Shown: positions 1 through 10,725, counted from the first letter of the stretch. The stretch is 64,000 nucleotides of DNA from an uncultured Clostridia bacterium (GCA_947627595.1 CANQWQ010000001.1:158332-222331); one strand, 5' to 3'. Program-made: numbers and translations. Notes: generated by a model not told the origin, from the sequence alone.

Positions 1-1304
1 GCATAATAAATTGAAGTTTGTCCTTCTTTCATTCTAGAAACATATTCTTTAAATGTAACTAATTTTTTCTCTGTTGAAGAATAGAACAATAGTAAATCTT
101 TTAATTTATCTTTGTTCATTCCAAAATTATTATAAGCTCCAAATTTTAATTGAACTCCAAAATTTTCAAAGAATTTCTCATAATTTTCTCTATCATTTTT
201 CAATAAATTTTCAAGTTCTGATTTTATCTTGTTTTCAATATTTTTAGCGATTACTTTAACACCACGGTCATGTTGCAACATCTCTCTAGAAATATTTAAA
301 GATAAATCATCACTATCAACTAAACCTCTAACAAAGCTGAAATAATCTGGCAATAAATCGCCACATTTTTCCATTATTAAAACGCCATTTGAATATAATT
401 CTAGACCTTTTTCAAAGTCTTTATTATAAAAGTCCCAAGGTAAATTTTTAGGAATATATAAAAGTGAAATATATTTATATTGGCCTTCAACTGAGCTATG
501 AATAACTTTTAGAGGATTTTCACTATCATAAAATTTTTCTTTATAAAAATTATTATATTCTTCTTCTGTTATATCTTTTTTATCTTTTTTCCAAAGAGGT
601 GTCATAGAATTTATAGTTTCAATATCTTTGTAACTTTCGTATTCTTCTGTTCCCTCTTTTTTTCTTCTCTTTTCTACTTCCATCTGGATTGGATAACGAA
701 TATAATTTGAATATTTTCTAATTATTTCTTGAATCTTGTAATTGTCTAAAAATTCATCATAATCTTCCTCTTCTGTTTTTTCTTTTATGTGCAAAGTGAT
801 TTTTGTTCCAACATCTTCTTTTTCACAAGGTTCAATAGTATATCCGTCAGCACCTGAAGACTCCCATTTATAGCCTTGTTTTTCATCAAAAGTTCTTGAT
901 TCAACACTAACTTTGTCAGCTACCATGAAAGCTGAATAAAATCCAACACCAAATTGTCCGATTATATCGACATCATCTTTTTCTTCTAAATCTTCTTTAA
1001 ATTTTAAAGAGCCACTTTTAGCAATTGTTCCAAGATTTTCGTCAAGCTCTTTTTCATTCATTCCGCAACCATTATCAGTAACAGTAATTATTCTATTATC
1101 TTTATCAATAGTAATATTAATTTTTAAATCTTCACGATTTACTTTTACGTTTTTATCTGTCAAAGAGCGAAAATATAATTTGTCAATTGCATCACTAGCA
1201 TTTGAAATTAATTCTCTTAAAAATATCTCTTTATTTGTATAAATTGAGTTTATCATTAAATCTAGCAATCTCTTAGATTCTGCTTTAAATTCTTTATTTG
1301 CCAT
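1..1304 (-). CDS. htpG: HSP90-family chaperone HtpG (C-terminus beyond window edge)
   Basis: Cytosolic ATP-dependent chaperone. About 434 codons are visible, from ATG at 1304 to the window edge. The N-terminal GHKL ATPase has the expected order of motifs: ELISNASDA near residue 35, DNGCGMN near residue 80 and [11 protein letters not shown] near residue 120. The middle domain follows, with NISREMLQ near residue 345. An AAGAAGGTAATATT ribosome-site region precedes the start. The frame is open throughout and contains no in-frame CGG. The last third of the protein lies outside the window. Identification is secure from the ATPase motifs. Confidence 0.97.
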   Translation of the reverse strand, partial: MANKEFKAESKRLLDLMINSIYTNKEIFLRELISNASDAIDKLYFRSLTDKNVKVNREDLKINITIDKDNRIITVTDNGCGMNEKELDENLGTIAKSGSLKFKEDLEEKDDVDIIGQFGVGFYSAFMVADKVSVESRTFDEKQGYKWESSGADGYTIEPCEKEDVGTKITLHIKEKTEEEDYDEFLDNYKIQEIIRKYSNYIRYPIQMEVEKRRKKEGTEEYESYKDIETINSMTPLWKKDKKDITEEEYNNFYKEKFYDSENPLKVIHSSVEGQYKYISLLYIPKNLPWDFYNKDFEKGLELYSNGVLIMEKCGDLLPDYFSFVRGLVDSDDLSLNISREMLQHDRGVKVIAKNIENKIKSELENLLKNDRENYEKFFENFGVQLKFGAYNNFGMNKDKLKDLLLFYSSTEKKLVTFKEYVSRMKEGQTSIYY

Positions 1305-1353
1305 TAAATATTACCTTCTTTCTTTTTTAGCTCAAGGGATATTATATAACTTA

Positions 1354-1386
1354 AAATTAGCAAAGTCAAGTAGACTTTGCTAATTT
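1354..1386 (-). terminator. Terminator hairpin overlapping the end of the DUF4116 gene
   Basis: A perfect 14-bp inverted repeat (AAATTAGCAAAGTC with its complement) around a 5-base loop. On the minus strand it is followed by a short T run. The TAG stop of the DUF4116 gene lies inside the stem. Confidence 0.75.
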
Positions 1387-1904
1387 ATTAATTCTTTGAT
1401 TTCATCATCTTCTAAAAGAGATTTATCAATATATTCCAAACATTTTTTACTTTGATTTAAAGCAGCAATTGCAACATCTTTGTCTTTTCTGAGCCTTTGA
1501 GAAGCATATTTTAAAATTATAGCTTTTTGGCTAACTGCTGCGATTACCATCTCTTTATCATCTCTCAGCTTTTGAGAAGCATAATATAAAATTTGTCCAT
1601 CATTTTTAGCAGCTGTAATCATAACATCTTTATCATCTTTTAATCTTTCTGATGCATAGCAAGCTGTCCATCCAGCTTGTGACACAGCTTTTAGTAAGAC
1701 TTCTTTATCATCTTTCAATCTATCTGATGCAAATTCTAAAGCTCCCCCATCAACTTCAACTGCCTCTAAAATAATTTCTTTATCATTTCTAATTTCATCA
1801 TTTGCCCATTCTATTAGAAGTGGAGAAGTTTTAACAAGTTCTTTAAAATATTCTCTGTCATTAGTTTTTTCTCTAGCTTCAATTACTTCTTTTGGCTCTG
1901 GCAT
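1380..1904 (-). CDS. DUF4116-repeat protein
   Basis: 174 residues, no signal peptide or membrane segment. It is built from four to five degenerate repeats of about 25 residues with the core A-x2-YAS-x-LRDDKEM(V/I)-x-AA, the signature of DUF4116 repeats. These give short alpha-helical repeat proteins, often found in Legionella, protists and Clostridia, with no established biochemical role. The ATG lies inside the last codons of the upstream membrane-protein gene (22-base overlap), so the two are probably co-transcribed and translationally coupled. The family call is fairly sure; function is unknown. Confidence 0.75.
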   Translation of the reverse strand: MPEPKEVIEAREKTNDREYFKELVKTSPLLIEWANDEIRNDKEIILEAVEVDGGALEFASDRLKDDKEVLLKAVSQAGWTACYASERLKDDKDVMITAAKNDGQILYYASQKLRDDKEMVIAAVSQKAIILKYASQRLRKDKDVAIAALNQSKKCLEYIDKSLLEDDEIKELIN

Positions 1905-3193
1905 TTAAGTTCGACGTCCTTTCCATTTTGAATTTTTATCATGTTATTTACAATTAATAAAATTCCTAAAATAATTCCTGTCTTTAATTTATAGACAAAT
2001 ATTGAATAATGTTGATTAGAATGCTCAGATACTAATATATACCAAGCAAAGTGCAATATTGTTATAAATAAAAATAATTTATTTTCTTTCCAAAAATTTT
2101 CAAAAGATATTTTTTCTCTCTGCAATAATAGTTTTACAATTAATAGTTCTATTCCTACCCCAGCATATTTTAATATTTCTATTAAAATTAAAAATATATA
2201 GTAATATGAAATTCTATTACTTACTCTGTATTTTGTTGTTTTAATGGCATTTTCAATAATTCCTTTATCATAAATTAAATCATACATTATCCACTTACTA
2301 GCCCATGTTATTCCATAGCCTATTCCCCAAAGCAAGCAATATTTTATTAATTGTAAGAAATTTAATTTATTTTCAGTTTTTTTATCATACAAAACACAAA
2401 TAAATAGTGGAATTGTTAATGTTAATAATGGAACAGTTAAAAAATCAAAAAAGCTTGTTAGACAACCAATTATGAAGAAAAACAATCCCAACTCTTTTAT
2501 TTTATCTATTTTAGTAAGTAAAATTATACTTGCTATCATTATTATTAAATAACAAGGTACTCCACTTATTGAAATTGCAGTAATAAAATAATTTTGAACA
2601 ATTAGGCTATATGCAAAAATCAGAGAAATTACTCTTCCAAATCTTTTTTTCATAAGATGCATAAAAATTACAAGCAAAATCAAAAATATTATTAAGAAGA
2701 ATAATCTCATTTCGTTGATATTAAAGAATATTAGCAAAACTCTGTAAATCGGCATCCAACCGTGCCAATATCTAGCATATTCTGTAGCAATATCTAGCTT
2801 TCCGTCTATCATTTTACTTAATGACCAAACTTGATAATTCACATATGCTGGTTTAAAGTCTTTTAAATTATTTGCATATTCTGAATCAGTATATATTTTC
2901 TCTGTAACCTCAGGATCATAATTTTTAAGGCTTGCCATATATGAATAAACTGGATTTTTACTATCTATTGAGTATTCTTGATTTAACATTAATGCATCTG
3001 TATAATTATCAAGATAAAAATTATTTATTTCTCTGTAATCGCCCTGTTGAAGCAATATAAAAGATGAATCAATAATATTTTTCTCAATTAGATTTTTAGG
3101 AATTAATGCTCCTAAAAACATGTATACATTTATTGCTACAAAAAATATAATCCATATTAGTGAATATTTTAAAAATTTTTTAATAATTTTCAT
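1883..3193 (-). CDS. Polytopic membrane protein, possible glycosyltransferase-like
   Basis: 436 residues. An N-terminal membrane segment (about residues 8-30) is followed by a soluble region of about 125 residues, then roughly eight further hydrophobic segments to the C-terminus. The motif ARYWHGW just before the second membrane segment resembles a pattern in GT-C-like or polysaccharide-associated membrane proteins, but I cannot see catalytic residues. It starts three bases after the clpB stop in transcriptional order, so it may be read through from clpB, and it overlaps the DUF4116 gene. All CGG trinucleotides here are out of frame. Function not recognised. Confidence 0.7.
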   Translation of the reverse strand: MKIIKKFLKYSLIWIIFFVAINVYMFLGALIPKNLIEKNIIDSSFILLQQGDYREINNFYLDNYTDALMLNQEYSIDSKNPVYSYMASLKNYDPEVTEKIYTDSEYANNLKDFKPAYVNYQVWSLSKMIDGKLDIATEYARYWHGWMPIYRVLLIFFNINEMRLFFLIIFLILLVIFMHLMKKRFGRVISLIFAYSLIVQNYFITAISISGVPCYLIIMIASIILLTKIDKIKELGLFFFIIGCLTSFFDFLTVPLLTLTIPLFICVLYDKKTENKLNFLQLIKYCLLWGIGYGITWASKWIMYDLIYDKGIIENAIKTTKYRVSNRISYYYIFLILIEILKYAGVGIELLIVKLLLQREKISFENFWKENKLFLFITILHFAWYILVSEHSNQHYSIFVYKLKTGIILGILLIVNNMIKIQNGKDVELKCQSQKK

Positions 3194-3195
3194 TT

Positions 3196-5805
3196 TTATT
3201 TTTTTACAATTTCTAATTCGTTATTACTATTTACTATAATTTCGAAAGTATCTTTCTTTTTAATTTGATCTGCGATAATTGCACGGCTGACTACTGTTTC
3301 AATTTCATCTTGAATTGTTCTCTTAAGTGGTCTTGCACCATAATTTATATCATATCCAACTTCAACTATCCAATTTATAACATCATCAGAAACAGTCATT
3401 GTAATTTCTTGATCAGCTAATCTTCCGATTAGGCCTTTTAATAGTAATCTTACTATGTCGTAAACTTGTGATTTTGCTAAAGCTTGGAAGAATATAATTT
3501 CATCTAATCTGTTTAAGAACTCTGGTCTAAATTGTGTTCTTAAATCTTGTTTAATTTCTTCTTTAACTTTTTCTTCAATTTTTCCAGTTTTTGAAATGCT
3601 ATCAAGTATTTTTTGAGCACCCATATTTGATGTTAAAATAACAATTGTATTTTTAAAATCAACTGTTTTTCCTTGAGAATCAGTAAGTCTACCATCATCT
3701 AATAATTGTAAGAAAATGTTAAATACGTCTGGATGGGCTTTTTCAACCTCATCAAAAAGTAAAACTGAATATGGTCTATGACGAACTGCTTCTGTAAGTT
3801 GACCGCCTTCCTCATAACCAACATATCCTGGAGGTGCACCTAATAATCTAGTAACGCTGAATTTTTCCATATATTCAGACATATCAAATCTTATCATATT
3901 TTTTTCATCATCAAATAAGTTTCTAGCTAAAGTTTTAGCAAGCTCAGTTTTACCAACGCCAGATGAACCCAAGAATAAGAATGAACCTATTGGTCTGTTT
4001 GGGTTAGCAATTCCGGCTTTAGAACGAATAATAGCTTCTGCAACCTTTTTAACTGCCTCATCTTGTCCAACAACGCTTTCATGTAAAGTATCTTCTAAGT
4101 GAAGCAATTTTTGTTTTTCGCCTTGAGACATTCTAGTAACTGGAATTCCAGTCCATTTTGAAACTATTTGTTGAATTTCTTCTTCAGTAACTTTATTTCT
4201 TAAAAGAGTGGCTTTTCCACCTTGCTCTTTTTCTATTTCTTTTTCTTCTTGTTCTAGAACTTGTTTTAAATTTGGAAGTGTTGAATAACGTAATTCTGCA
4301 ACTTTATTTAAATCATATTCACGTTCAGCTTGTTCAATTTGAGCATTGACTTCATCAATTTTTGCTTTTAATTTCTGGATTCTAGAAATATTTTTCTTCT
4401 CAACATCCCATTTAGCTTTCTTAGCTTGAAAGTCTTCTCTTTGTTTAGCTAGCTCTTCTTGAATTTTCTTTAATCTAGTTTGAGAAATTTCCTCTTCTTC
4501 ACGTGAAAGCGCAGCTTCCTCAACTTCTAATTGCATAATTTTTCTAGAAATTTGGTCAAGCTCAACTGGCATTGATTCCATCTCAGTTCTTATTAAACTG
4601 CAAGCCTCATCAATTAAATCTATTGCTTTATCTGGCAAATATCTATCTGTTATATATCTACTTGAAAGTGTAACAGCTGCAACTAAGGCTTGGTCTTGAA
4701 TTTTAACACCATGATATATTTCAAATTTTTCTTGTATTCCACGAAGGATTGTTATTGCATCATCAATTGTAGGCTCTGGAACATTAACTTGTTGAAAACG
4801 ACGAGCTAAAGCTGGATCTTTTTCAATATATTCTCTATATTCATCAATAGTAGTAGCACCCATACAACGAAGCTCACCACGCGCTAACTTTGGTTTTAAT
4901 AAGTTACTAGCATCCATAGCGCCATCTGTTTTTCCAGCGCCAACCAAGTTATGAATCTCATCTATAAATAAAATTATTTCTCCTTGTGATTTGTCTAATT
5001 CATCAACAATTCCTTTAAGTCTTTCCTCAAATTCGCCTCTATATTTAGCTCCAGCGATTAAAAGACCTAAATCAAGAGAAAAAATTGTTTTTCCTTTTAA
5101 ACTTGTAGGAACATCTCCACGAATAATTCTATGTGCCAAACCTTCAACAATAGCAGTTTTTCCGAACTCCGTGGCTCACCAATTAAAACTGGGTTATTTT
5201 TAGTTTTTCTTGTTAATATTCTAATAACATTTCTAATTTCATCATCTCTACCGAATTACTGGCTCTAATTTATTTTCTTTTGCAAGTTCTGTTAAATTCT
5301 TTCCAAATTTAGAAAGAATATCTATATCACTTCCATCTTCATCTTCTGAATCTAATTTTACTCTACTATTATCATTAACATCTTTTAATGCAACTAAAAA
5401 ATTATGTTTTGTAATTTGATATAATTTCATAAGTTTTTTTAGTTCATCTGGAGCATAATCTAAGATTCCTAAAAATAGGTGTTCTGGCGCAATATGACTA
5501 TCTTTCATAGATTGACTAGCTTTTTCAGCATCTTCTAAAACTTGCTCAACATCTCTTGAAAATCTCATTCCACCATTTTGGCCAGTTTGAGGCAATTTAT
5601 TTAATTCGTCTAAATTAAGTTGTTTAAACTTCTCAACTTCGACATCCATTTTTATAAGTAATTGATAAATAATATTATCTTTTTTCTCAAGCATAATATT
5701 AATCAAGTGATATGATGTAATTTCAGAATTTTGATTTTGAATTGCTAGTGTGCTTGAACCCGTAAGAATAGCTCTTGCAGAATCTGTAAAATTAGAAATA
5801 TCCAT
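3196..5805 (-). CDS. clpB: ClpB disaggregase, requiring three +1 shifts at CGG
   Basis: AAA+ disaggregase that works with DnaK. The uninterrupted zero-frame product from the ATG at 5805 is only 185 residues (the Clp N-domain) and ends just after CGG at 5253-5251. Omitting one C at each of three CGG triplets (5253, 5171, 5164) gives an 868-residue protein, normal for ClpB. Its parts are the N-domain (1-150), AAA1 with Walker A GEPGVGKT at 209-216, the coiled-coil middle domain (about 400-520), AAA2 with Walker A GSSGVGKT, and a normal C-terminus. No other lesion is seen in 868 codons, which argues against random decay. Glycines 185, 212 and 214 are the shifted residues; the last two belong to Walker A. 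Promoter at 5842-5870; no CIRCE element seen. Confidence 0.9.
5161..5164 (-). other. CGGA +1 frameshift site 3 of clpB (Gly214)
   Basis: Coding strand reads GTT-C-GGA-AAA. Dropping the C gives V-G-K, the last glycine of the AAA1 Walker A motif before the invariant Lys-Thr. In zero frame the triplet is CGG. Confidence 0.85.
5168..5171 (-). other. CGGA +1 frameshift site 2 of clpB (Gly212)
   Basis: Coding strand reads GAG-CCA-C-GGA-GTT. Dropping the C gives E-P-G-V of Walker A. It lies only two codons before site 3. Confidence 0.85.
5250..5253 (-). other. CGGT +1 frameshift site 1 of clpB (Gly185)
   Basis: Coding strand reads GTA-ATT-C-GGT-AGA-GAT. Dropping the C gives V-I-G-R-D, the conserved entry to AAA1. 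In zero frame CGG is followed at once by TAG. Confidence 0.87.
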
Positions 5806-5841
5806 ATTTTAACCCTTTCTTTTGTAAACTCTAACAAAATA

Positions 5842-5870
5842 ATTATATATTAAATTAAAAGTTATTACAA
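5842..5870 (-). promoter_or_regulatory. Sigma-A-type promoter of clpB
   Basis: -35 TTGTAA (5870-5865), 17-base spacer, -10 TATAAT (5847-5842), about 37 bases before the clpB ATG. No HrcA or CtsR operator is apparent. Confidence 0.6.
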
Positions 5871-5915
5871 GGGAATTTTTTACAAAATTTTTACATAATT
5901 TATGTAATCCATTTG

Positions 5916-5944
5916 TTGTTTTTTAAATTTCCGTATGTTAGAAT
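5916..5944 (+). promoter_or_regulatory. Promoter of pflB-pflA
   Basis: -35 TTGTTT (5916-5921), 17-base spacer, -10 TAGAAT (5939-5944). A strong AAGGAGG ribosome site lies just before the pflB ATG at 6005. Confidence 0.55.
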
Positions 5945-6004
5945 ATTTTAATGGGAACAATAAAAATTGAATAAGTATTAATACTAAATTTAAGGAGGTT
6001 TTTT

Positions 6005-8239
6005 ATGAAATTTGAGGAATGGAAAGACTTTAATGGTGGAAACTGGCAGGAAGAAATTGACGTTAGAGATTTCATACAAAAAAACTATACACCTTATGAA
6101 GGTGATGAAAGCTTTTTAACAGAGCCTACACCAAAAACAAAAAAACTTTGGAATAAAGTTTTAGACCTTTATAAAAAGGAAAAAGAAAATGGCGGAGTTT
6201 TAGATATTTCATGTGATATAGCATCAACTATTACAAGTCATGATGCTGGTTATATAGATAAAGATTTAGAAGAAATTGTTGGTCTTCAAACTGACGCTCC
6301 TTTGAAAAGAGCTATTATGCCTGAAGGCGGAATTAGAATTGTTGAGAAATCTTGTGAAGCCTATAATAGAAAGGTTTCTGAAAAACTCGAAGATATTTAT
6401 CATAATTATAGAAGAACACATAATGATGGTGTTTTCACAGCATATACTCCAGAGATTAGAGCAGCTAGAAGCTCACACTTAATTACTGGACTTCCTGATG
6501 GATATGGACGTGGAAGAATTATTGGAGATTATAGAAGAGTTGCTCTTTATGGAATAGATGCTCTTATTGAAGATAAGAAAAATCAATATAATGAAGCAAC
6601 TTCAGAATGTTTAACTGAAAATCTAATTCGTGAAAGAGAAGAACTTCATGACCAAATTACTGCTTTAGAAGATTTAAAGATTATGGCTGAAAAATATGGT
6701 TTTGATATTTCAAAACCTGCTAAAAATGCTAAAGAAGCTATTCAATGGTTATATTTTGGATATTTAGGAGCAATCAAGCAACAAAATGGTGCTGCAATGA
6801 GTTTAGGAAGAACTTCAACTTTTATTGATATTTACATTGAAAGAGATTTAAAAGCTGGAATCCTTACAGAAGAAAAAGCTCAAGAACTAATGGATCATTT
6901 TGTTATGAAACTTAGAATGGTTAGATTTTTAAGAACACCTGAATATGACGAATTATTTAGTGGTGATCCAGTTTGGGTTACTGAAAGCATCGGCGGTATG
7001 GGAATTGACGGAAGAACTTTAGTTACTAAAAACTCTTTTAGAGTTCTTCATACTTTAACAAATTTAGGACCAGCGCCAGAGCCAAATTTAACTGTTCTTT
7101 GGTCTACCCACTTCCCTAAAGCATTTAAAGATTTCTGTTCAAAAATGAGCATTGCTACAAGTGCTATTCAATATGAAAATGATGATTTAATGAGAGAATA
7201 TTGGGGTGACGATTATGGAATCGCTTGCTGTGTTTCTGCTATGAAAATTGGAAAACAAATGCAATTTTTTGGTGCAAGAGCAAATTTAGCTAAAACTCTA
7301 ACATATGCTATAAACGGCGGTCGTGATGAAGTTTCTGGAAAACAAGTTACACCTAAATTTGCACCTATCACTTCAGAATATCTTGATTATGATGAAGTTT
7401 GGGAAAGATTTGATCAAATGATGGATTATGTTGCTAGAACTTATATGAATGCTTTAAATATTATTCACTATATGCATGATAAATATGCTTATGAAAGCCT
7501 AGAAATGGCTCTTCACGACAGAAATATTGTTAGAACTATGGCTTGTGGAATTGCTGGAATCTCAGTTGTTGCAGACAGTTTCTCAGCTATGAAATATGCA
7601 AAAGTTAAAGTTATAAGAGACGAAACTGGCTTAGCTGTTGATTATAAAGTTGAAGGTGATTACCCTAAATACGGAAATGATGATGACAGAGTTGATGAAA
7701 TCGCAGTTCAAATAGAAAAAACATTTATGAATAAACTAAAAAAGCTTCCAACTTATAAAAATGCTAAACCTACAATGTCAATATTAACAATCACTTCAAA
7801 TGTTGTTTATGGAAAAGCTACTGGAAGTACACCAGATGGAAGAAAAGCTGGAGAACCTTTTGGACCTGGAGCTAACCCAATGCATGGAAGAGACACGCAT
7901 GGTGCAATCGCAGTTTTAAACACTATGACAAAATTAAAATATAAATATGCTGAAGATGGAATTTCATATACTTTTGCAATAACACCTTCTACTTTAGGTC
8001 ATTCAAAAGAAGAACAAATCAACAATTTAACAGGTTTACTTGATGGATATTTTGTTCAACTACCACATCATATAAATGTAAATGTATTTAATAGAGAACT
8101 TTTGATGGATGCAATGGATCATCCTGAAAAATACCCTCAACTTACTATTAGAGTTTCAGGTTACGCAGTTAACTTTGTTAAATTGACCAGAGAACAACAA
8201 TTAGATGTTATAAATAGAACTATTCATGAAAGGTTTTAG
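6005..8239 (+). CDS. pflB: Formate C-acetyltransferase (pyruvate formate-lyase)
   Basis: Glycyl-radical enzyme converting pyruvate and CoA to acetyl-CoA and formate in anaerobic fermentation. 744 residues, normal length. The adjacent catalytic cysteines are in the IACCVSAM motif near residue 410. The C-terminal glycyl-radical loop reads RVSGYAVNF near residue 718, and the protein ends with the usual tail after [10 protein letters not shown]. The gene has an excellent ribosome site and is followed after three bases by its activase gene. All GGN glycine codons in this gene are read in normal frame, including several preceded by C as the third base of the previous codon (for example GGC-GGA). 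Confidence 0.97.
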   Translation: MKFEEWKDFNGGNWQEEIDVRDFIQKNYTPYEGDESFLTEPTPKTKKLWNKVLDLYKKEKENGGVLDISCDIASTITSHDAGYIDKDLEEIVGLQTDAPLKRAIMPEGGIRIVEKSCEAYNRKVSEKLEDIYHNYRRTHNDGVFTAYTPEIRAARSSHLITGLPDGYGRGRIIGDYRRVALYGIDALIEDKKNQYNEATSECLTENLIREREELHDQITALEDLKIMAEKYGFDISKPAKNAKEAIQWLYFGYLGAIKQQNGAAMSLGRTSTFIDIYIERDLKAGILTEEKAQELMDHFVMKLRMVRFLRTPEYDELFSGDPVWVTESIGGMGIDGRTLVTKNSFRVLHTLTNLGPAPEPNLTVLWSTHFPKAFKDFCSKMSIATSAIQYENDDLMREYWGDDYGIACCVSAMKIGKQMQFFGARANLAKTLTYAINGGRDEVSGKQVTPKFAPITSEYLDYDEVWERFDQMMDYVARTYMNALNIIHYMHDKYAYESLEMALHDRNIVRTMACGIAGISVVADSFSAMKYAKVKVIRDETGLAVDYKVEGDYPKYGNDDDRVDEIAVQIEKTFMNKLKKLPTYKNAKPTMSILTITSNVVYGKATGSTPDGRKAGEPFGPGANPMHGRDTHGAIAVLNTMTKLKYKYAEDGISYTFAITPSTLGHSKEEQINNLTGLLDGYFVQLPHHINVNVFNRELLMDAMDHPEKYPQLTIRVSGYAVNFVKLTREQQLDVINRTIHERF

Positions 8240-8242
8240 AAA

Positions 8243-8954
8243 ATGAACTTAAAGATTCACTCAACTGAGAGCTTGGGAACTCTTGATGGACCTGGAATTC
8301 GCTTTGTAATATTTCTACAAGGTTGTCCATTAAGATGTAAGTATTGTCATAACAGAGATACCTGGGATACAAACTCTCGGTGAAAATGTCACAATAGATG
8401 AACTAATTAAAAAAATAGAACACTCAAAGCCATTTATAAAATCTTCAAATGGCGGTGTTACTGTATCAGGCGGAGAGCCTCTTCTTCAAGCAAAAGAAGT
8501 TACTTTACTTTTTAAAAAACTTCATAAGCTTGAAATCCACACATGTTTAGATACTGCTGGAAGTCTTCCTGTAACAGATGAAATCAAAGAATTATTAGAA
8601 GTTACTGATTTAGTTTTATTAGATATAAAACATATTAATAACGAAAAATCTCTTGATTTAGTTGGAGCTTCAAATACTAATAATTTAAATTTTGCTAAAT
8701 ATTTAAGTGATAACAATATTCCAACGTGGATTAGGCAAGTTATAATTCCTGGATTTACAGATAATGAAGAAGATTTAAAAAAATTAAAAGAATTTATTTC
8801 TAGTCTAAAATCTGTTCAAAAAGTTGAACTTCTTCCATATCACAATTTAGGAAAATATAAATGGAATAACTTAAATCTTAAATATCCTTTAGAAAATGTT
8901 AGAACCGCTAATGATGAAGATATTGAAAAAGCTAAAAAAATTTTAGGAATATAA
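8243..8954 (+). CDS. pflA: Pyruvate formate-lyase activating enzyme, +1 shift at CGG
   Basis: Radical-SAM enzyme that installs the glycyl radical on PflB. It starts three bases after the pflB stop. The zero frame ends at codon 47 (TGA), right after CGG at 8378-8380. Skipping one base there gives 236 residues, standard for PflA. Features: the [14 protein letters not shown] segment holds the CxxxCxxC cluster ligands (residues about 30-37), then the SGGEPL motif, LLDIKH, and ELLPYHNLG near the C-terminus. Without the shift only a 46-residue stub would form and PflB could not be activated. No other lesion is present. An alternative reading as a pseudogene is possible but unlikely beside an intact pflB. 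Confidence 0.9.
8378..8381 (+). other. CGGT +1 frameshift site of pflA (Gly46)
   Basis: Coding strand reads AAC-TCT-C-GGT-GAA-AAT. Dropping the C gives N-S-G-E-N. In zero frame CGG is directly followed by TGA; reading TGA as selenocysteine would not restore the frame. Confidence 0.87.
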
Positions 8955-8962
8955 AAAACGAA

Positions 8963-8990
8963 GCAAGCTACAAAATGTAGCTTGCCTTTT
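8963..8990. terminator. Bidirectional terminator between pflA and the pilin-like gene
   Basis: Perfect 10-bp stem GCAAGCTACA with its complement, 3-base loop, T run on the plus side and a T-rich tract on the minus side. It serves the convergent pflA and pilin-like genes. Confidence 0.85.
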
Positions 8991-9071
8991 ATATTATAAT
9001 TTTTAATTCTTATAACTTCTTTTAAACGAGTATTTTTTATATAGGAGTATTTACCTATGTGTATTTAAAAT

Positions 9072-10712
9072 TTACATGCCAGTTTTAGGAAGTTTTACAA
9101 CTTTCTCTATTATTTCTGGCTCATCCACAACAACATTTACTTGTGGATCTGGTTTTTCATGAACCGTTACAACCTCTGGTTCATCAACAACCACTTCGAC
9201 TTGTGGCTCAGGCTTTTCTTCGACAACAAATACTTCTGGTTCTTTTGGTGTTTTCACGTTCTTAATATACACCTCTAAAACATTGTTATCTAATAAGGTT
9301 ATTTCATGTACTTCAGAATCAAGACTATAACCATCTATAGTTTTAACTTCTTTTAAATAATATTTTTTATTTACACTTGGATAATCCTTACTGTAAGCCT
9401 CACCTTTCTCGTCGGTCTCTAAAGTTTCTAGTAGATTCATATCCTGATCATATAATTCAAATTTAACACCTTTAAGTCTTACATTTGAATTTTCAGAATC
9501 TTGTTTAATGATTTTAATTGACCCTTTTATTAAATCATTTTCAACTTCTACCTTTGTTTCTTCATTATATTTTACTTCTACTGAAAAAGTTTCTTCGCTA
9601 AGCTCATACCCTTCTAATGAACCCTTCTCCTTTAGTTCATATTTTCCAGGTAAAAGCTCATCAAATATAGCTTCTCCATTTTCATCTGTTGTTTTTTCAA
9701 TAACTTCTTCTGTTCCTTCTCTTTTAAGTTCAAATGTGACTCCTTCTAGAGGATCTTTTGATTCACTATCAACTTTTACAACTTTAACTTTTCCTGTATT
9801 TACAGCTATATTAAAAGTTCCTGTTGCTAGTTCATCACCGAAATCATCAAATGTAACTATGTAATTTTGTTTATTGCTATCTTTTGCATCTCCAAAAAAT
9901 ACTGGATAATTTTTAACTTTTCCAACTATGTCAAAACTTCCATTTATTTCTTTTGTTAATCCACTTTTTGGTATTAAAATTCTAAAGTTTTCCCCAGCTT
10001 GAAACACATTTTGTGGTTGATTTTCTAGATTTGCAATAATTGTTCCCTCTGGAAAATCTCTTATTTCACTTTTAACTTCATAACTTCTCTCGTCTATTAT
10101 AGAGTCTACTGAGAAATCTTGTGAATAATATTCTCCGTTTAAGGTAAAATCTCCAACTCTATTAACACTAATTGTTCCTGTATTTTTATTTATACTTTCA
10201 TCTACTGCAACTGTATTTACTAAATAATCTAAAGCTCTATATGTGTCAACTGTTTTAGGTCTTCCTTCATCATAAGTGTATAAACTGAAAGCAGAATTTC
10301 CAGTAACACAGTATACAGCCATTTTTGTTACTAAATAAGCTTCATCTTCAGAAAGCTCTATTCCATTGAAGTTAGTTGTATATGGATAACCATGTGTTAC
10401 AACTCTCCAAACTTGAACATTATCAGTGTAACTTGAGATGTCTACATTATAGTTCCCTTTTTCTGCACCATCTACTTTATAATTTAAACAATATGCTGGA
10501 TAAAATTTTCCATCTTCTGTTTTATAACCTACAATTGAACATTCGACATCACTTACTGTTTTGCCTTTTTTATATAACAGACAATCTGTAATTTTTCTTC
10601 CAGTATATTCTATTGTCTTAGAACCTTCTAGCTCTAAAGCAAGTGCCAAAGGACTAAATATCTGAAGTATAGTAATTAATACTATTAAACCAGCTAAAAT
10701 TTTCTTTACCAT
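9072..10712 (-). CDS. SpaA/Cna-B-type surface protein with LPKTG and no anchor
   Basis: 546 residues with an N-terminal signal peptide (about 1-27). A thioester-type domain follows (Cys75 in AYCLNY). The position that should hold the TQxA glutamine reads VTKMAV with Lys130 (codon AAA), so the internal thioester probably cannot form. Next come two Cna-B/SpaA beta-sandwich domains (about 310-390 and 397-475) and a tandem proline/glutamate/valine-rich repeat (EKPEPQVEVVVDEPEVV, then a near copy). The protein ends LPKTG-Met-stop, so the hydrophobic segment and positive tail of a sortase signal are missing. A class-D-like sortase gene lies 13 bases upstream. Likely a pilin or adhesin substrate of that sortase, perhaps secreted or truncated. 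Confidence 0.85.
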   Translation of the reverse strand: MVKKILAGLIVLITILQIFSPLALALELEGSKTIEYTGRKITDCLLYKKGKTVSDVECSIVGYKTEDGKFYPAYCLNYKVDGAEKGNYNVDISSYTDNVQVWRVVTHGYPYTTNFNGIELSEDEAYLVTKMAVYCVTGNSAFSLYTYDEGRPKTVDTYRALDYLVNTVAVDESINKNTGTISVNRVGDFTLNGEYYSQDFSVDSIIDERSYEVKSEIRDFPEGTIIANLENQPQNVFQAGENFRILIPKSGLTKEINGSFDIVGKVKNYPVFFGDAKDSNKQNYIVTFDDFGDELATGTFNIAVNTGKVKVVKVDSESKDPLEGVTFELKREGTEEVIEKTTDENGEAIFDELLPGKYELKEKGSLEGYELSEETFSVEVKYNEETKVEVENDLIKGSIKIIKQDSENSNVRLKGVKFELYDQDMNLLETLETDEKGEAYSKDYPSVNKKYYLKEVKTIDGYSLDSEVHEITLLDNNVLEVYIKNVKTPKEPEVFVVEEKPEPQVEVVVDEPEVVTVHEKPDPQVNVVVDEPEIIEKVVKLPKTGM

Positions 10713-10725
10713 GTTTTCCTCCTGT

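Noticed and set aside
6005-8239. GGC-GGA and similar strings in pflB and many other genes as further shift sites
   Set aside because: There CGG is out of frame (C is the third base of the previous codon) and the protein is continuous.
8378-8383. Selenocysteine at the TGA after CGG in pflA
   Set aside because: Reading TGA through does not restore the PflA frame, and two other sites have TAG or no nearby stop.
9060-9075. Early end of the SpaA-like protein as another CGG shift
   Set aside because: No CGG is near the stop, and no other frame downstream encodes a hydrophobic sortase anchor.
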